Positions 15,441-21,961 of a stretch of DNA of 23,606 nucleotides are shown here, in pieces (position 1 is the stretch's first letter; each line of letters begins with the position of its first letter). The translations under genes and the position numbers were made by a program. The stretch lies in IMG/VR virus record IMGVR_UViG_3300017963_002072, positions 1 to 23,606 of that record; one strand, 5' to 3'. A model generated the notes under the pieces. The model was not told where the DNA came from, searched no databases, and worked only from the letters and a program-made list of their open reading frames with translations. The stretch comes from a virus.

Positions 15441-15956
15441 TTACCAGGTATTATCTAACTCTGAAACACGTCTGTGCTCTCTCAATGGTATTGTTACAAC
15501 AGTAACAGCACTTGCATTTCCACCTGTATTAGTAATGGTGAAATAATATGCCGGTGCACTCCAACTGTTCAATGTAAGTGTTGAGAGAGTATCATCCACA
15601 CCCTGATTAGCAGCAGCAACTTGTGCAGTATCTAACGGATACGTGTAAGATCCACCATTGTAAACACCCCAAAGGATGATTTCAAGATTAGCAGTTGTTG
15701 CCGGTGCACCATCAGTTGCCTGATCATGATAAACAGTAATTGGATGTGTAGCGGATATTCCACCATCAAAATCATCTAATGAGAACTGTCTTGTGGTGAG
15801 TGTCTGAGCACTATCAATATCATAGATCATCAATAGTGTTCTTGTATCCGTTCCATTCCAATTCTCTGTTGCATCTGAATCAGTTGCAGACAATTGAGCA
15901 AACATTGTTGAACTGAAAAGCATCAGCATCAACAATGGAAGAATGAATCGTTTCAT
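15441..15956 (-). CDS. Secreted-type small protein between portal and scaffold, 171 aa
   Basis: ATG 15954-15956 is preceded by AAAAGGAGATACCAA, a strong ribosome site. Residues 1-20 are a clear Sec signal peptide (MKRF, then ILPLLMLMLF, ending MFA|Q). The mature part is Thr/Ser/Ala-rich and beta-like (NWNGTDTRTLLMIYDIDSAQ, TANLEIILWGVYNGGSYTY, APAYYFTITNTGGNASAVTV), ending with a charged tail IPLREHRRVSELDNTW. There is no cysteine or second membrane span. It resembles small surface or decoration proteins with an immunoglobulin- or jelly-roll-like fold, but no family was recognised. Its position inside the head-assembly block, between portal and scaffold, suggests a head role despite the export signal. 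The stop codon sits in the loop of a small CCTGG/CCAGG hairpin. Confidence 0.8.
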   Translation of the reverse strand: MKRFILPLLMLMLFSSTMFAQLSATDSDATENWNGTDTRTLLMIYDIDSAQTLTTRQFSLDDFDGGISATHPITVYHDQATDGAPATTANLEIILWGVYNGGSYTYPLDTAQVAAANQGVDDTLSTLTLNSWSAPAYYFTITNTGGNASAVTVVTIPLREHRRVSELDNTW

Positions 15957-15972
15957 TTGGTATCTCCTTTTA

Positions 15973-18120
15973 TTATTGGTTAATTAAGGCACCACGTTGT
16001 GATTGCCCTGCACCACGTGGATTGTTATTTAGAAAATTCTTTTGGAATTGATTATTAACTATCTGATCAGCCATATTATAATTTTCGATATCAGATTTAT
16101 CCATCTGCTGAATAGTTTGTTTTATGTTAAAGTAATTCTGTGCTGCTGTTTGTTGCCTTTGCATCTGTTCTTCAAACTGCATCATTTCAACTTGCTTTGC
16201 AAGATCACCTTCAATAGTCTGAATGTGTGCTAACCATTTATGCTTGTTAATCAATGGTGAAGTTTCAACAACAATCTTAGGATCTACATATGCAGGATTG
16301 AATTGCATCAACCAATTTGCCATTTCAATATTTCTCTGGAATTCTCTATCCTGTGCTTGTCTGCCATATGGTGTTTTAGAGATCCTAACATGATACTTTC
16401 CATAACTAACATCATTCATTACCCTGCCAAGATAGAATTGATTTAATGGCAACCACAATGGATCTTCATCATCACGTAAAATCATAATTGCTCTCGGCAT
16501 GATCAGGAATCTTTGTCCAAGTGATATTGCATTCTTAGCAACCATCACAAGTGATGCCTGTGCATTCTCTGAGATCCATTCCTGCATAACATTTGCCTGT
16601 TCAACTCTGTTCTCAAATAAAATACCTGATTCTTTGCTGCTTTCCTGCCTACCTCTGAAATTAGGTGAAGATCCGGAAATAAGATTAATATCTTCTTTCT
16701 CATTCTCTGCTTCTACTCTTAATCCTTCCGGATATGGTGCAGGTTTAATTTCCTGAATTCTTTTTTCTGCAAGTGCACCATCCCTTACTTTCTTCAATCC
16801 ACCAATTTCATGGTTTTCAAAATCTTCTTCATGTCCTGCAACAGCATTTTCTTCACCAAGATAACCACCATGTGCTGCTCTCATAATATAAGTTAGAATT
16901 GTATTCCTGCGTAAGTTGTAAGAAGAAACAGGATCCACAATGTGATCCATAATAGATTTTGTTTCTAAGATCTCTGGATGAAAATCGAAACATAAAACAG
17001 GAACATATTTGAATTGTTTATTTTGAAATTTTTGCATTCCATCATGCAATACCAGGTTCATTGCAGGAACAACAGATGTTTGCCATATGATCTCACTCCA
17101 TTCCTGTGTAACCTTTGGCTCAATGTATTGCTCTCTGATCATTCCAAGTTTTTCACGATCAAACCATCTGGATGAAAAGCGATCATATTTTTCTGATTTA
17201 ACTTCTTCACTCACATCACGTTTCTCACCTGTTGCAAGATCTTCAATGTTCATTGAAGGAAGCATTCTCTTTTCATACCAATCAATTACTTTGAATCTCC
17301 CATCACCATTATACCAGGTTCCGGAAAATCCATATCTAAGATTATCAACATTAGAATCATAACCTGCTTTTCTTCCACCATATTGGATTGATGCATTCAG
17401 AAATCTTTCAGCCCAAGTGATCAACATCTGTTTCATTCTACCCTTCTTAATTGTTGATTCACCTGCAATCATTAAACCTTTCTCATATACTTCATCCCTG
17501 AGATCCGGTTTTTTCTTACAGAACAAATTTATAATTTCTTCCACGTCATACCATCCACCATCAGATATGAATCTCATGTCGGATGTATCTCTCCTTTGCC
17601 AATTAGTATCAAATTTAATTCTTAATGGATCATACCAGGAAATGTTCACCATTCCTTCATCATCTTTTTGGTGATCATAACCTGTTTTCAACCAACCAAT
17701 CCTTCCAACAATTGCATACAGAAATGCAATAGCAAATTCATAAACAATATCATTTGCCTGGTATAGATAGTGATCCATCAGTTGCGATTGCAATTGAGAT
17801 CCTGTATGATCATCCTGAGTAACACCGGTTATATCTAAACCAGGAATGTTCATTTTGAAATTGCCAATTATGGAAAGCACGATTGGAAGGAAAAGATTCC
17901 ATTCAAAATCCGGTCTGTTTTCAACAGCAAGTTTCTTTAGATCTGCGGATGAATAGATGTGTCCTGCAAGTCTGAAAAAGTTCTGTAAGATCTCTCTGTG
18001 GAATAGCTGAAAATCACTTGCAAGTTTCATCTCAGCAGTTCCGATTCGGGCAACTGCCTCTACATCTTCATATTTGGATCCTGAAACATAACCGTATTGG
18101 TTAAGTTGTCCTTCGGGCAT
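15973..18120 (-). CDS. Portal protein, P22-like, 715 aa
   Basis: ATG 18118-18120 is preceded by AAGGAAGGAATTATC. Length (715) and order after the terminase match the large P22-type portals (~725 residues). The N-terminal part has FFRLAGHIYSSADLKKLAVE, FLPIVLSIIGNFKMNIPGLD (the crown/wing I-x-N-x-x-x-x-x-P motif common to this group), FAIAFLYAIVGRIGWLKTGY, and ISWYDPLRIKFDTNW (acidic/aromatic portal strand). A long stem region, RIQEIKPAPYPEGLRVEAEN, is followed by SGSSPNFRGRQESSKESG, a region like the P22 G-x-G-S/T conserved stretch. The C-terminus is a Q/N-rich helical barrel-like tail (MQRQQTAAQNYFNIKQTIQQ). It forms the dodecameric ring for DNA entry and exit. A small ORF overlaps its first ~60 bases. 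Confidence 0.85.
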   Translation of the reverse strand: MPEGQLNQYGYVSGSKYEDVEAVARIGTAEMKLASDFQLFHREILQNFFRLAGHIYSSADLKKLAVENRPDFEWNLFLPIVLSIIGNFKMNIPGLDITGVTQDDHTGSQLQSQLMDHYLYQANDIVYEFAIAFLYAIVGRIGWLKTGYDHQKDDEGMVNISWYDPLRIKFDTNWQRRDTSDMRFISDGGWYDVEEIINLFCKKKPDLRDEVYEKGLMIAGESTIKKGRMKQMLITWAERFLNASIQYGGRKAGYDSNVDNLRYGFSGTWYNGDGRFKVIDWYEKRMLPSMNIEDLATGEKRDVSEEVKSEKYDRFSSRWFDREKLGMIREQYIEPKVTQEWSEIIWQTSVVPAMNLVLHDGMQKFQNKQFKYVPVLCFDFHPEILETKSIMDHIVDPVSSYNLRRNTILTYIMRAAHGGYLGEENAVAGHEEDFENHEIGGLKKVRDGALAEKRIQEIKPAPYPEGLRVEAENEKEDINLISGSSPNFRGRQESSKESGILFENRVEQANVMQEWISENAQASLVMVAKNAISLGQRFLIMPRAIMILRDDEDPLWLPLNQFYLGRVMNDVSYGKYHVRISKTPYGRQAQDREFQRNIEMANWLMQFNPAYVDPKIVVETSPLINKHKWLAHIQTIEGDLAKQVEMMQFEEQMQRQQTAAQNYFNIKQTIQQMDKSDIENYNMADQIVNNQFQKNFLNNNPRGAGQSQRGALINQ

Positions 18121-18350
18121 GATAATTCCTTCCTTTTGAATTCTTCAAATTTTTCTCTCAACAGATTTTGATGATACTTTAACCTGGTGGAAGGAATGTT
18201 GTGTCCAATTAGAAAAGTCGAATCCCTGTAAATTACTTCACCTTTGTTATTCTTCACTTCAATTTGAAGTTCAGTAACGGGGATATTATTCCCAAGTAAT
18301 CTATCAGGATTAGTGATTGGTGTGGTAGTATTTTCTTCTTTTGTAAACAA
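18060..18350 (-). CDS. Doubtful small ORF upstream of the portal, about 96 codons, TTG start
   Basis: The only available start is TTG 18348-18350 with no ribosome site; an in-frame TAG lies a short distance upstream. It overlaps the portal start by 61 bases. The encoded protein reads reasonably (VTELQIEVKNNKGEVIYRDS, then FLIGHNIPSTRLKYHQNLLR and a charged helix), with a beta-strand pair followed by a helix, and its codon use resembles the neighbours. If not a gene, the region (18121-18412) is a 290-base leader of the portal. It may be translated from an overlooked start or be a decayed gene. No function is suggested. Confidence 0.4.
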   Translation of the reverse strand: MFTKEENTTTPITNPDRLLGNNIPVTELQIEVKNNKGEVIYRDSTFLIGHNIPSTRLKYHQNLLREKFEEFKRKELSCPKDNLTNTVMFQDPNMKM

Positions 18351-18369
18351 GTTTGGTGTTTTGTTTGCA

Positions 18370-18399
18370 AATAAAGTAAAAAAATACTATTACTGTCAA
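18370..18399 (-). promoter_or_regulatory. Candidate promoter ahead of the portal
   Basis: On the minus strand TTGACA (complement of 18394-18399) is a perfect -35 hexamer, followed after 18 bases by TTTATT (18370-18375), a 4/6 match to TATAAT. It lies just after the TerL stop and would transcribe the portal and later genes separately from the terminase genes. The -10 is weak. Confidence 0.4.
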
Positions 18400-18412
18400 G
18401 TGCAGCAGAAAT

Positions 18413-20068
18413 CTATACTCCCATGACTGAGTGTTGTTTTTTCTTTCTTCCCCACTTTTTCAATGCCCAATCAGGAAGATTTTCCTGCCCTGTTGCGAAT
18501 GGTGCAGGTAGTGCCATGATACCATAACGATTACAATCAAGTGCATGATCAATTACTTCCGGATCATTTCCCTGCCCTTGAAGATCTTCCACGTTCTTTT
18601 CATCATGCTGTGCAGCAGTTATTTCATCAAGTAATGGTTCATTGATTCTTTCAAACACAAAATACTTTTGGTTGTGCATATATTGTTTCATTGCCCACCA
18701 ACCAAGCACACGATCTGTTACTGCTTTTTGAAGATACAAACCATTCTCCTGGAAAATATCTGCAAATGATTTATCAGTTCTTTTAACTGAAAAGCGATCC
18801 TTCTTATGGAATGCATCATGCCCTGCAACAATGAAATCAGGCATTCTACCATTAGTATAAGGAAAGTTTGTTATGATCTTGTGAATATTCTTTGCGTGTG
18901 TTTCAGGATCTCTACCTTTAACATAATAAGTGAATAGTGTATAGATCCGATCTTCATGATCACGTGCAATCAATTGAAATGCACATGGTGAACTCCATCC
19001 AGGATCTATGCAGCCAATCAATTGCCAATCTTTTGGAACATCAAATGGTCTGATCACCATTCTTCTTCTATCAAATTCATCAAAGAAATCTCCACCAAAT
19101 GCATCCCAATCACCATGCAATAGTGCTCTTTCCATCTTCCTGCCCATCTGCATAATGTTAGCAGCATAACCAGGATCAGTTTCCATCAGTATTTTGTTAT
19201 CCCTTAATAAACCAGGAATGAATGTTCTGCTTTTAGCTTTTAAGAAATCAGGATGATTAGGTGAAACCATTACACCTGTTGGATTATCTTCTGGATTATC
19301 AACTCTTGGATCAGGAATAAAGAAGTGTGATTTTCCTGGCTTCATTTCCCAAGATCCATTCCTGATGAATCTTTTTCTCACCCAAACTAAACCAATTCCT
19401 GTTGGATTGGTTGTGGATCTTATCCTGGTCGGAAGATTACATCCATCATTTACAACTATTCCTCTACATCTGGAAAAGAGATATAAATATTGCTTCAATG
19501 TGAACTGAGTAAGTTCATCAAAACCAATAAACTGATATTCCAACCCTTGATGGTTTTCCATATCACTTTCCTGTTCCATGTGGCATAAGAAGATCTGTGC
19601 ACCGGAAGGAAATGTGAATGATGCACCTGGTTCACCTTTACGTTGTAATACAAACTGTGCACCAAAATAAGGATACATCATTTTGCCAATATCAATCAGC
19701 TTTTGTAACTGTGTGGTTTTTCTTCTGAATACAACTGCTCTGTATTCCGGATGATCAATTGCTCTCATTCCAAATTCATGACGTGGCAATCCTGTTTTTT
19801 CATCTATACCAAAGTGCAAACCTAATGCATCAAACATAAGCATCCAGGATTTTCCACCACCTGCTGCACCACCATACAATACTTCAAACTCCGGTGCTGT
19901 TTGGAATCTCCTTTGTCCACCTGGTTGTGGTTGAAACTTAATAACATTTAATGTAGGTGTTTCATCAAATCTATCGCCAACAATAATCTGAACTTTCCTT
20001 TTGCTATCAATTTCAGTTTCAGGATCCGGTGGAAATACCCAACTGTGCTTATGTTCGGTTAGGTTCAT
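18413..20068 (-). CDS. terL: Terminase large subunit, 551 aa
   Basis: The start (ATG 20066-20068) overlaps the preceding TAA (TAATG). The ATPase domain has a Walker A variant GGAAGGGKS (residues 66-74), Walker B FIGFDE (180-185, with catalytic E185) and the coupling motif STTNPTG (218-224). The C-terminal RNase-H-fold nuclease shows IGCIDPG (D355), AGHDAF (D418) and EVIDHALD (D507/D511), the expected acidic metal ligands. It packages DNA through the portal. It matches Terminase_6/Terminase_3-type large subunits in length and motif spacing. The protein stops with TAG at 18413-18415. No inteins or disruptions are visible. Confidence 0.92.
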   Translation of the reverse strand: MNLTEHKHSWVFPPDPETEIDSKRKVQIIVGDRFDETPTLNVIKFQPQPGGQRRFQTAPEFEVLYGGAAGGGKSWMLMFDALGLHFGIDEKTGLPRHEFGMRAIDHPEYRAVVFRRKTTQLQKLIDIGKMMYPYFGAQFVLQRKGEPGASFTFPSGAQIFLCHMEQESDMENHQGLEYQFIGFDELTQFTLKQYLYLFSRCRGIVVNDGCNLPTRIRSTTNPTGIGLVWVRKRFIRNGSWEMKPGKSHFFIPDPRVDNPEDNPTGVMVSPNHPDFLKAKSRTFIPGLLRDNKILMETDPGYAANIMQMGRKMERALLHGDWDAFGGDFFDEFDRRRMVIRPFDVPKDWQLIGCIDPGWSSPCAFQLIARDHEDRIYTLFTYYVKGRDPETHAKNIHKIITNFPYTNGRMPDFIVAGHDAFHKKDRFSVKRTDKSFADIFQENGLYLQKAVTDRVLGWWAMKQYMHNQKYFVFERINEPLLDEITAAQHDEKNVEDLQGQGNDPEVIDHALDCNRYGIMALPAPFATGQENLPDWALKKWGRKKKQHSVMGV

Positions 20069-20691
20069 TATTTTCCTTTTTTCATTTTCTCTCTTATGAT
20101 AGTATTCACATCTTCCTGGAAGGATGCATCAACCATATCAATTGGTCTAAGTTCTTCAACAACAAAAACTGCTGCCATCATTCTTCTACCTGCTGAATGT
20201 TCTACTTTTAATTGTGGTGTAGCAAATCCAACTTCATAACCAAAATTTCTTATTGCCTGGTTTGCTGCTGTTGCATTAAAAATATATTCACCTGTTGGTT
20301 TACCTTTTTTATCCAACACCGGAACTGCTGCCATTGCCTGATCCAATACTTGCTTCTGCTTTATCATTAACCAATCTTTTGTTAATTGAAATTTCTCAGC
20401 ATTCTTTTTACCTAAATAATGAATGTATAACTGCACCTTATCGTTCTGCAGCAACCTGAATCCATTCACCTTTGCTGTTGATTCTTTTACTTCGGGATGT
20501 GTTGTGAGATATGCTTTCTTAGCATTCCAACATAATAGATATTCTTCTGCGAATCTTTTATGTTCTTCCGGAAATACTGATAAGAATAATGAAATGTTTT
20601 CATCAGTAATTTCATTCGCTGTAAATTGTGGATGTGATTTCTTCCGGTCTGTCCTGCCGGTTTTCCTGGTTGGTTTTTGTTTCTTCGCCAT
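20068..20691 (-). CDS. terS: Terminase small subunit, 207 aa
   Basis: ATG 20689-20691 with GGAGTAAGATCCA upstream; the TAA overlaps the large-subunit start. Residues 1-20 are a basic tail (MAKKQKPTRKTGRTDRKKSH). Residues ~35-95 contain the Terminase_2 small-subunit DNA-binding helices: EEHKRFAEEYLLCWNAKKAY, then LTTHPEVKESTAKVNGFRLL and QNDKVQLYIHYLGK. Residues ~95-135 continue with LTKDWLMIKQKQVLDQAMAA. The rest includes KKGKPTGEYIFNATAANQAI and the C-terminal VVEELRPIDMVDASFQED, likely contacting the large subunit. It recognises the packaging site, which may lie in the structured region just upstream. The gene opens the late operon. Confidence 0.88.
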   Translation of the reverse strand: MAKKQKPTRKTGRTDRKKSHPQFTANEITDENISLFLSVFPEEHKRFAEEYLLCWNAKKAYLTTHPEVKESTAKVNGFRLLQNDKVQLYIHYLGKKNAEKFQLTKDWLMIKQKQVLDQAMAAVPVLDKKGKPTGEYIFNATAANQAIRNFGYEVGFATPQLKVEHSAGRRMMAAVFVVEELRPIDMVDASFQEDVNTIIREKMKKGK

Positions 20692-20746
20692 TGGATCTTA
20701 CTCCATATTTTGTTTTTGAATGAGAACTTCTTAGGGATCTCAATCG

Positions 20747-20778
20747 CAAAAGTGTGTTTTTATTTCCTGAGAAGCAAA
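20747..20778 (-). promoter_or_regulatory. Candidate FCB-type promoter before terS
   Basis: On the minus strand TTTG (20775-20778) is followed 20 bases later by CACTTTTG (20747-20754), one mismatch from the Bacteroidetes -33/-7 pattern TTTG-N19-21-TAnnTTTG. Expected transcript start is about 50 bases before the terS ATG. A TTGACT just upstream lacks a good -10 at normal spacing. Confidence 0.35.
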
Positions 20779-20810
20779 TTTGGTTAGTCAAGGTTAGTCT
20801 GTTTTGCACA

Positions 20811-20847
20811 AAAAAAAGGATCCTGGAAGGAGGCGTTACCAGGATCC
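20811..20847 (-). terminator. Strong intrinsic terminator upstream of terS
   Basis: GGATCCTGG (20818-20826) and CCAGGATCC (20839-20847) make a perfect 9-bp stem with a 12-base loop. On the minus strand it is followed immediately by seven T (20811-20817), a textbook Rho-independent terminator. The loop carries CCTCCTT, which matches the anti-Shine-Dalgarno sequence of 16S rRNA. It would stop transcription from the right-hand cluster and from the nearby candidate promoter before the late genes. Confidence 0.85.
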
Positions 20848-20893
20848 AAACAACATCATCCACAACCTGAAAGGTTTATGAAGTGATGCTGCA

Positions 20894-20922
20894 AATATCT
20901 GTATTTAATGGTTCCAAGTCAA
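20894..20922 (-). promoter_or_regulatory. Candidate promoter just before the terminator
   Basis: On the minus strand TTGACT (20917-20922; 5/6 match to TTGACA) and GATATT (20894-20899; 4/6 match to TATAAT) are separated by 17 bases. A transcript starting near 20887 would reach the strong terminator after about 75 nucleotides. Confidence 0.35.
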
Positions 20923-20930
20923 TAAATAAA

Positions 20931-21015
20931 GTGCACCAGGATTGGGCTTAACAACTAATGAGTGCTAACTCGTTTCACTTCTTAATTTGCTTTTTAGTTA
21001 GTTGTCCTGGTGCAC
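20931..21015. repeat. 85-nt bulged inverted repeat
   Basis: GTGCACCAGGA (20931-20941) pairs perfectly with TCCTGGTGCAC (21005-21015). After a one-sided 10-base bulge, CAACTAA (20952-20958) pairs with TTAGTTG (20998-21004). The loop has a further small hairpin GAGT-gcta-ACTC (20960-20971). An 18-bp stem with bulge could be a structured RNA, a binding site for packaging or regulatory proteins, or a terminator for the upstream genes (TTTATTTATT follows on the minus strand). Confidence 0.65.
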
Positions 21016-21021
21016 CTGGAT

Positions 21022-21036
21022 AAATAACTGTTATTT
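21022..21036. promoter_or_regulatory. 15-bp palindrome, operator candidate
   Basis: AAATAAC-T-GTTATTT is a perfect 7-bp odd palindrome. It lies just past the end of the small-gene cluster, next to the large inverted repeat, and could bind a dimeric regulator. Confidence 0.4.
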
Positions 21037-21054
21037 CCTAATAGGCATTCTCCT

Positions 21055-21291
21055 TTATTTGTGAATGATATTAAACAAGATCCAACATAATCCTATTCCG
21101 GATCCAACAAACATTGGATCAAAGATTGTAATTAGTAAAATGAATATTAGTATCATACATCCACCATTGTTGTTTAATTTTTTTCTTCTATGGATCTCTT
21201 GTAATGCAAGTTTATGTTCATCTGTGTGTGGTGATTTAACCTTGCAGATCCATTCAAGTTCCCAATCTGGAAGATCTTCATAGTTGTTCAT
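21055..21291 (-). CDS. Small membrane protein, 78 aa
   Basis: The chosen start is ATG 21289-21291, preceded by GGGAAGGAAG. The longer frame (to 21357) would need a TTG start without a ribosome site. Residues 1-40 are soluble and acidic/basic (MNNYEDLPDWELEWICKVKS, then QEIHRRKKL). Residues 44-74 form one or two hydrophobic segments (CMILIFILLITIF, VGSGIGLCWILF). It overlaps the end of the upstream 51-residue membrane gene by 14 bases. The pair could be membrane-active early or lysis-related proteins, but nothing specific identifies them. Stop is TAA at 21055-21057. Confidence 0.6.
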   Translation of the reverse strand: MNNYEDLPDWELEWICKVKSPHTDEHKLALQEIHRRKKLNNNGGCMILIFILLITIFDPMFVGSGIGLCWILFNIIHK

Positions 21292-21433
21292 CTTCCTTCC
21301 CTGCATCATATTTCTGAAAATCTTCCGGATCATATTCATCTTTTGCCTTATGCTCAATCCATATTGACATTAAAAAGAGTGCTACAATAGCAAACACACA
21401 ACCTGCTATAAATATAAGAATGTAAGTAATCAT
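21278..21433 (-). CDS. Very small membrane protein, 51 aa
   Basis: ATG 21431-21433 overlaps the preceding TGA (ATGA) and has TTGGAGTCAGA upstream. The product begins with a 24-residue hydrophobic span (MITYILIFIAGCVFAIVALF), then IWIEHKAKDEYDPEDF and an acidic soluble tail ending GKEDEQL. One N-terminal membrane anchor with a charged tail is typical of many small phage membrane proteins. Coupled starts at both ends and the ribosome site support a real gene. No function recognised. Confidence 0.65.
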   Translation of the reverse strand: MITYILIFIAGCVFAIVALFLMSIWIEHKAKDEYDPEDFQKYDAGKEDEQL

Positions 21434-21705
21434 TCTGACTCCAAGTTTAATTCTTTGAAATGATATGCTTCACCAAACCAGGAAAACATTGCACCACAAC
21501 CTTCACATCTTTTTCCGGATCCTGCAAAACTCCAAACATAGATCTTCTGATCATTATTGCAGAATGGACATTTCGCATAAAAATAAGATCTACCATTTGC
21601 TTGTGAATAATTCCCTATTGCTGTATAGTGTTTTTTTATCAGGTTTTTATTTTTGCCATGAATAAAAGCACTAACATCATCCCAGGTTACTTTTTTATTT
21701 TTCAT
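21430..21705 (-). CDS. Zinc-ribbon protein, 91 aa
   Basis: I choose ATG 21703-21705 (MKNKKVTWDDVSAF) with AAAGG upstream and an 11-base overlap with the previous gene; a longer frame to 21756 overlaps it by 62 bases. Cysteines C46, C49, C67 and C70 form a classical CPFC ... CEGC zinc ribbon. The N-terminal part is basic and helical (IHGKNKNLIKKHYTAIGNY). The ribbon probably binds nucleic acid or a protein partner such as a polymerase. It belongs to the same overlapping gene cluster as the alpha-CTD-like domain, ahead of the late control region, so a transcription-linked role is possible. Confidence 0.7.
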   Translation of the reverse strand: MKNKKVTWDDVSAFIHGKNKNLIKKHYTAIGNYSQANGRSYFYAKCPFCNNDQKIYVWSFAGSGKRCEGCGAMFSWFGEAYHFKELNLESE

Positions 21706-21961
21706 ACTTAAACCATACCTTTCTGTGTTTTTGTCCTGGTGAAACTTGAATCTCATAATACATAAACCAGGAAGGAATCTTTGCTTTACCTGTTCTTTTT
21801 ATTCCAAACTTCGGTTGCAGATTAAAATCAAATAGCTTATCTGCCATATCACCATAATCATGTTTCAGGTTCCGTAAAACTTTATTAGCAAAATCATCTT
21901 GTTCCTTCCTTAGTTCATTCGGTTTCTTATCAGGCACCTTCATACAAAATTTTATTATCAT
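21695..21961 (-). CDS. Uncharacterised small protein, 88 aa
   Basis: ATG 21959-21961 overlaps the preceding TGA (ATGA); there is no separate ribosome site, so translational coupling is likely. An alternative start at residue 7 also lacks a site. The protein is hydrophilic and basic: a helical part (KKPNELRKEQDDFANKVLRN), then NLQPKFGIKRTGKAKIPS and a beta-like end WFMYYEIQVSPGQ. No motif or family was recognised. Confidence 0.65.
   Translation of the reverse strand: MIIKFCMKVPDKKPNELRKEQDDFANKVLRNLKHDYGDMADKLFDFNLQPKFGIKRTGKAKIPSWFMYYEIQVSPGQKHRKVWFKYEK

Larger units (their letters stand above)
20692..21054. other. Late-gene control region (no gene)
   Basis: This 363-base stretch between the small-gene cluster and the terminase genes has no credible ORF. 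It contains, in transcription order: a 15-bp palindrome (21022-21036), a bulged inverted repeat (20931-21015), a candidate promoter (20894-20922), an intrinsic terminator (20811-20847), a second candidate promoter (20747-20778), and the terminase small-subunit ribosome site. It may also hold the packaging start site, often found next to the small-terminase gene. Confidence 0.7.

Noticed and set aside
20612-20863. An 83-codon minus-strand frame across the terminator and terS start
   Set aside because: It runs through a perfect terminator hairpin and overlaps terS out of frame, with Arg/Ser-rich low-quality sequence; not a gene.
21041-21060. Five-codon mini ORF (MPIRK) after the 78-residue gene, behind AAAGGAG
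   Set aside because: The ribosome site is only one base from the ATG and the peptide is too short to judge; treated as chance.
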